Origin: Fusobacterium_C necrophorum_A
GTDB taxonomy: Bacteria > Fusobacteriota > Fusobacteriia > Fusobacteriales > Fusobacteriaceae
DNA length: 64,000 nucleotides
Direction: 5' to 3'
NCBI RefSeq assembly: GCF_004134945.1
Contig: NZ_SBAP01000003.1
Span: 1-64,000 of the forward strand
Part shown: positions 60,902 to 64,000 of the stretch, piece after piece
Numbering within the stretch: the stretch's first letter is position 1
Layout of the letters: the number at the start of each line of letters is the position of its first letter
The notes under the pieces: model-generated
The model's database searches: none
Told to the model about the DNA's origin: nothing
Seen by the model: the letters and a program-made list of their open reading frames with translations, nothing else
Made by a program: the position numbers and the translations under genes

Positions 60902-62064
60902 AAATTTTGCACTGCTCCGACCTGCATTTGGGAAAGAAACCGGGTGGGAACAAACGATTTGCAGAAACCAGATACCAAGATTATTTTCGAGTTTTTGAAG
61001 AGCTGATTGAAAAAATTGCTCCTCTGGAAATCGATGTATTTATTATTTCCGGAGATCTCTTTGATAAAAAGGAAATCAATGCGAATATTTTAGAAAGAAC
61101 GGAAGAACTTTTTCAAAAATTAAAGGCTTATAAGCCGGAGATGTCGATTCTCGTGATTGAAGGAAATCATGATGTCATTCATCGCCAAGAGGATTCTTGG
61201 TTGGAATATCTGAAAAACAAAGGATATTGTGATGTTTTTTCCTATCGAAAGGACTATGAGAGCAAAAATGTTTTCCGAAAGGGAGATATCTACTTTTATC
61301 CCGTGGGATATCCGGGATTTATGGTGGAAAAAACCTTGCAAGATTTGGCAGAGCATTTGGATGCTTCACAAAAAAATATCATCATCGTCCATACAGCTAT
61401 TTTTGGAATCGAGAATTTACCGGGACTGGTAACGGCGGAAACCATTGATTTATTTCGAAATAAGGTATTGTATATGGCAGGAGGGCATGTTCACTCTTTT
61501 TCCGCCTATCCGAAAGAGAATCCCTACTTTTTTGTTCCCGGCTCTCTGGAATACACGAATATTCCCAGAGAAAAATCCTATCAGAAAGGAGCTATTTACT
61601 TCGACACGGACACAAGAGAATTTGAAAGAATTCTGATTTCTCCAAGAAAAAGGCTGCGAACGGAAGTTTTTTCTTGGGAAAAGGAATTGGAATCGGAATT
61701 TGAAAGTTTCATCCGGCATTATGCTAAACAGGAAGAAGAGCTTTTCATCATTCCCGTCAACATCAAATCGAATGAATATTTCCCCATCGAAAGATTGGAA
61801 AATATTGCAGAACGGCATGGAATTTTAAAAGTCTATTTTGAAATGCGGGAAAACGGCAGAACTCAAGAAAAAGACGGAGAAGAGAGCTATTCTTCGTTAG
61901 AAGAATTGGAACAGGAGATTATCCGTTCATGGCAACTTTTGAAAAATCCGGAACGTTTTATCCGCAGTTTTTCTCAGCTGAAAGAATTCAGCTTGGAGGG
62001 AAAACAGGAAGAATTATTTCATTTGTTTGATGAAATCTTAGAGGAGGACGAAGATGCAGATTAA
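60898..62064 (+). CDS. sbcD: SbcD/Mre11-type nuclease
   Basis: A 388-residue metallophosphoesterase nuclease that cuts hairpins and processes blocked ends with SbcC. The five phosphoesterase motifs are intact: CSDLHLGKK, ISGDLFDKK, EGNHDVIHR, VHTAIFG and GGHVHSF. The C-terminal part ends in an acidic LDEDEDAD-type tail. The ATG at 60898 lies in the helicase stop (ATGA), so the two are coupled; it overlaps sbcC by 11 bases. The length is typical of bacterial SbcD. Confidence 0.93.
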   Translation: MKILHCSDLHLGKKPGGNKRFAETRYQDYFRVFEELIEKIAPLEIDVFIISGDLFDKKEINANILERTEELFQKLKAYKPEMSILVIEGNHDVIHRQEDSWLEYLKNKGYCDVFSYRKDYESKNVFRKGDIYFYPVGYPGFMVEKTLQDLAEHLDASQKNIIIVHTAIFGIENLPGLVTAETIDLFRNKVLYMAGGHVHSFSAYPKENPYFFVPGSLEYTNIPREKSYQKGAIYFDTDTREFERILISPRKRLRTEVFSWEKELESEFESFIRHYAKQEEELFIIPVNIKSNEYFPIERLENIAERHGILKVYFEMRENGRTQEKDGEESYSSLEELEQEIIRSWQLLKNPERFIRSFSQLKEFSLEGKQEELFHLFDEILEEDEDAD

Positions 62065-64000
62065 GAAAGTTCAATTGAAAAATTATCGTTCTCATTCCGA
62101 GATAGAAGTTGAGTTTTCCAGAGGAATCAATCTGATTTTAGGAAGAAACGGAAGAGGAAAATCTTCGATTTTGGAAGCAATCGGACTTGCTTTATTTCAT
62201 ATCAAAGATAGAACCGGAAAGTCCACAGGGAAAACTTTTCTCAAGTACGGAGAAAAAGAATGCAGTATTCTGGTGGAATTTCTGGCAAATGATGGAAGAG
62301 AATATTCTATTTTTCATCAATATTTTGAAAAAAAGGGAAAAATCATGGTATTGAAAGATTTGACCACAGAACTGGAATATCGAGATGGAATTGAAGAAAA
62401 ATTGGAAGATTTATGCGGAATCAAAGCGGAATATCGAGATGTCTATGAAAATGTCATCGTGGCAAAGCAAAACGAATTCATCAATATTTTCAAAGAAACT
62501 CCTGAAAATCGAGCCAAAATTTTTAACAAAATCTTTCATACCGAGATTTATGCGAATCTTTTTTCAAATTTAAAAGGACTTTTGGAGCAATATCAAAAGG
62601 AAAAAGAAGAATTGGAAACCTCAGAACGTGTTCTTTCCGCTACTCTTGGAAACAGGGAGGAACGCTTTGCTGCCTGCCGGGAGGAAGAAAAAGCCTTTAC
62701 TCTTTGGACGAAACGAAAGGAAGAAGAGCTTCAAAAAAAACGGAAGCTGACAAAAGAAGTAGAGGACTGGGAAAAGATAGAAAAGGAATACGAAGTCATA
62801 AACTCTTCCCTCTCTCTTCAAAAAACTCAGATAGAACAAAATAAAAAAGAGTTCCTCCAACATCTTTCGGAGGCAAAGAGAGCAAAAAAAGCAAGATGTC
62901 TGTTGGAAGAACATCAAAGTTCCTATGACGAATATACGAGCTTGGAGAAACAGATACAGGAAAGAAAAAAAGAGCAGGAAGTTTTACAAAAAATTAGGGA
63001 AGAAAACCGAAGACTGAAAGTGGAAAATGAAAAATTGGAGCTTTTGAGGGAAAAAAATCAAAAAGAGGAAGAAATATTACAAAGAGAACATTCTGAATAC
63101 CGAATGCAACTTCTAATCCTTCAAAAGAAAATACGGGAGAATAGAAAAAGCAAAGAAGCAATCACACTGACCTTGTCCGACTTACAAAAATCCCGGAAAG
63201 AGATCGAAGCTTCCAAAGAAAAACAAAAAGAATGGGAAAAGGAAAGTATTCTTTTGCAAAAGCAAGTATTTCTGGAAGAAAAACATTGGAAAGAAAAAAT
63301 GGAAAGAATGTCAAACTTGGACATCGGAAGCATTCAATCTTTCTTAGAGCAAATTCAGACAGCTAAGATAAAGTTGCAGGGAAAACGGGAAAAACTGATC
63401 GTCTATCAACAAAATATAGAAGATTATCAGACCGCTATGGAAACATTGAAGCAAAAGCTATGTCCCTTTTTGAAAGAAACTTGTGAAAATGTTAAAAATC
63501 GTGAAGTAGAGAGTTATTTCCGAGAAGAAATGAATAAAACGAAAATCGAAATAGAAAAGCTTTTAAAAGAAATAAACGCTTTGCAAAAAGAGTTGGAGCA
63601 GGAACAAAGCTATCGAAAACAGGAAGTTTCTTATAAGCTTCTGAAAGAGGAAGCGGACAGCTTGGAAAAAACTTTTTTATATCATAGAGGGCTATGGAAA
63701 GAAGTACAACTCCATTTAGAAAGAGAAGAACGTCATTTGGAAAAACTCTTACTTTCCCGTAAATTTTCCGATTTAGAAGAGATACAGCAGAAAATAAGAA
63801 GCTTGGAGGATACTCTTTTAGTATTGAAAGTGGAGGAAAAGGAAAAAGAAGCCGAGGAATTCAACAAAAAAATCTTTACTTTCGAAAACAGAATCAAAAA
63901 TTTAGAGAAGGAAAGAGCTTATTTCATAGAAAAAAGAAAGGAAAACGAGTCTAAAATCCAAGAAGAAAAAGAAGAATGTTGGAAAACAATTTCTGAAGAA
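62054..64000 (+). CDS. sbcC: SbcC/Rad50-type ATPase, 3' part beyond the window
   Basis: Only the first 649 codons are here, and the frame is open to the window edge. The start MQIKKVQLKNYRSHSEIEVE and Walker A LGRNGRGKSS (near residues 32-41) are those of an SMC-like SbcC. A Q-loop-type region (VIVAKQNEFINIF) and a long coiled coil follow from residue 165 or so. A zinc-hook-like motif lies at C470-C477 (LCPFLKETC), after which the returning coiled coil begins. The C-terminal Walker B half is missing because of the cut. The start overlaps sbcD by 11 bases. Confidence 0.9.
   Translation, partial: MQIKKVQLKNYRSHSEIEVEFSRGINLILGRNGRGKSSILEAIGLALFHIKDRTGKSTGKTFLKYGEKECSILVEFLANDGREYSIFHQYFEKKGKIMVLKDLTTELEYRDGIEEKLEDLCGIKAEYRDVYENVIVAKQNEFINIFKETPENRAKIFNKIFHTEIYANLFSNLKGLLEQYQKEKEELETSERVLSATLGNREERFAACREEEKAFTLWTKRKEEELQKKRKLTKEVEDWEKIEKEYEVINSSLSLQKTQIEQNKKEFLQHLSEAKRAKKARCLLEEHQSSYDEYTSLEKQIQERKKEQEVLQKIREENRRLKVENEKLELLREKNQKEEEILQREHSEYRMQLLILQKKIRENRKSKEAITLTLSDLQKSRKEIEASKEKQKEWEKESILLQKQVFLEEKHWKEKMERMSNLDIGSIQSFLEQIQTAKIKLQGKREKLIVYQQNIEDYQTAMETLKQKLCPFLKETCENVKNREVESYFREEMNKTKIEIEKLLKEINALQKELEQEQSYRKQEVSYKLLKEEADSLEKTFLYHRGLWKEVQLHLEREERHLEKLLLSRKFSDLEEIQQKIRSLEDTLLVLKVEEKEKEAEEFNKKIFTFENRIKNLEKERAYFIEKRKENESKIQEEKEECWKTISEE

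Noticed and set aside
1..64000. CRISPR arrays, tRNA or rRNA genes, intact insertion sequences or prophage
   Set aside because: No regularly spaced repeats, no cloverleaf-like or rRNA-like segments, and no transposase, integrase or phage structural motifs were found.

Overview
The window is AT-rich, double-membrane, anaerobe-type DNA. It carries a TonB-dependent receptor, a type V autotransporter, a TolC-family channel with an RND pump, C-terminal-Phe beta-barrels, and lysine/glutamate/isoleucine-rich proteins encoded in A/T-rich codons. Together these point to a Fusobacterium, probably near F. necrophorum (an inference from protein style, not from a marker gene). No rRNA, tRNA, CRISPR array or intact insertion sequence was seen.

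Layout. 1-7.7 kb: glyA, a gene remnant, two GNAT acetyltransferases, a large SGNH-esterase autotransporter and a YjbR-type protein. 7.9-13.6 kb is accessory: a solitary zeta-type kinase with a long N-terminal extension, a CPBP protease-like membrane protein, a 5'-truncated satD with its DUF3307 partner, small unknown membrane proteins and the scar of an AlbA_2-type regulator. 13.6-21.4 kb: an AraC regulator diverges from a heterodimeric ABC exporter-fold pair of the YbtPQ/IrtAB type and an ECF-type S-T-A module, with a decayed methyltransferase at the end. A TonB receptor converges on it (21.5-23.5 kb). This looks like a metal-chelate or haem-type acquisition locus. 23.7-33.6 kb: tetR, a second ABC pair, then tolC, adaptor and RND pump, all on the minus strand and sharing a predicted operator.

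33.6-41.5 kb: small accessory genes, including a TetR-MATE pair with a clear palindromic operator, an AAA/DUF4143 ATPase with a palindrome at its promoter, an HxlR/SnoaL-like divergent pair, a lipoprotein coupled to a 56-residue membrane protein, and aroK. 41.6-48.5 kb: an Orn/Lys/Arg decarboxylase, a nitronate-monooxygenase-like flavoprotein with a C-terminal Cys cluster, a hydrolase, a small outer-membrane barrel, a CDF transporter, a small CxxC protein and a second MATE pump.

48.5-64 kb is one tightly packed plus-strand run: addB, addA, thyA, rlmN, a class A PBP, a UvrD-like helicase with a C-terminal Fe-S nuclease domain, sbcD and the start of sbcC (cut by the window end). It joins double-strand-break processing with thymidylate, ribosome and cell-wall functions.

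The most unusual signals are: a family of terminator-like repeats that sit just after minus-strand genes and are nested in one case; a three-site operator (TTGAAT-N4-ATTCAA) that seems to link one TetR to both an ABC pair and an RND pump; the single-chain zeta toxin; the SGNH autotransporter; and several genes reduced to scars by clean deletions.
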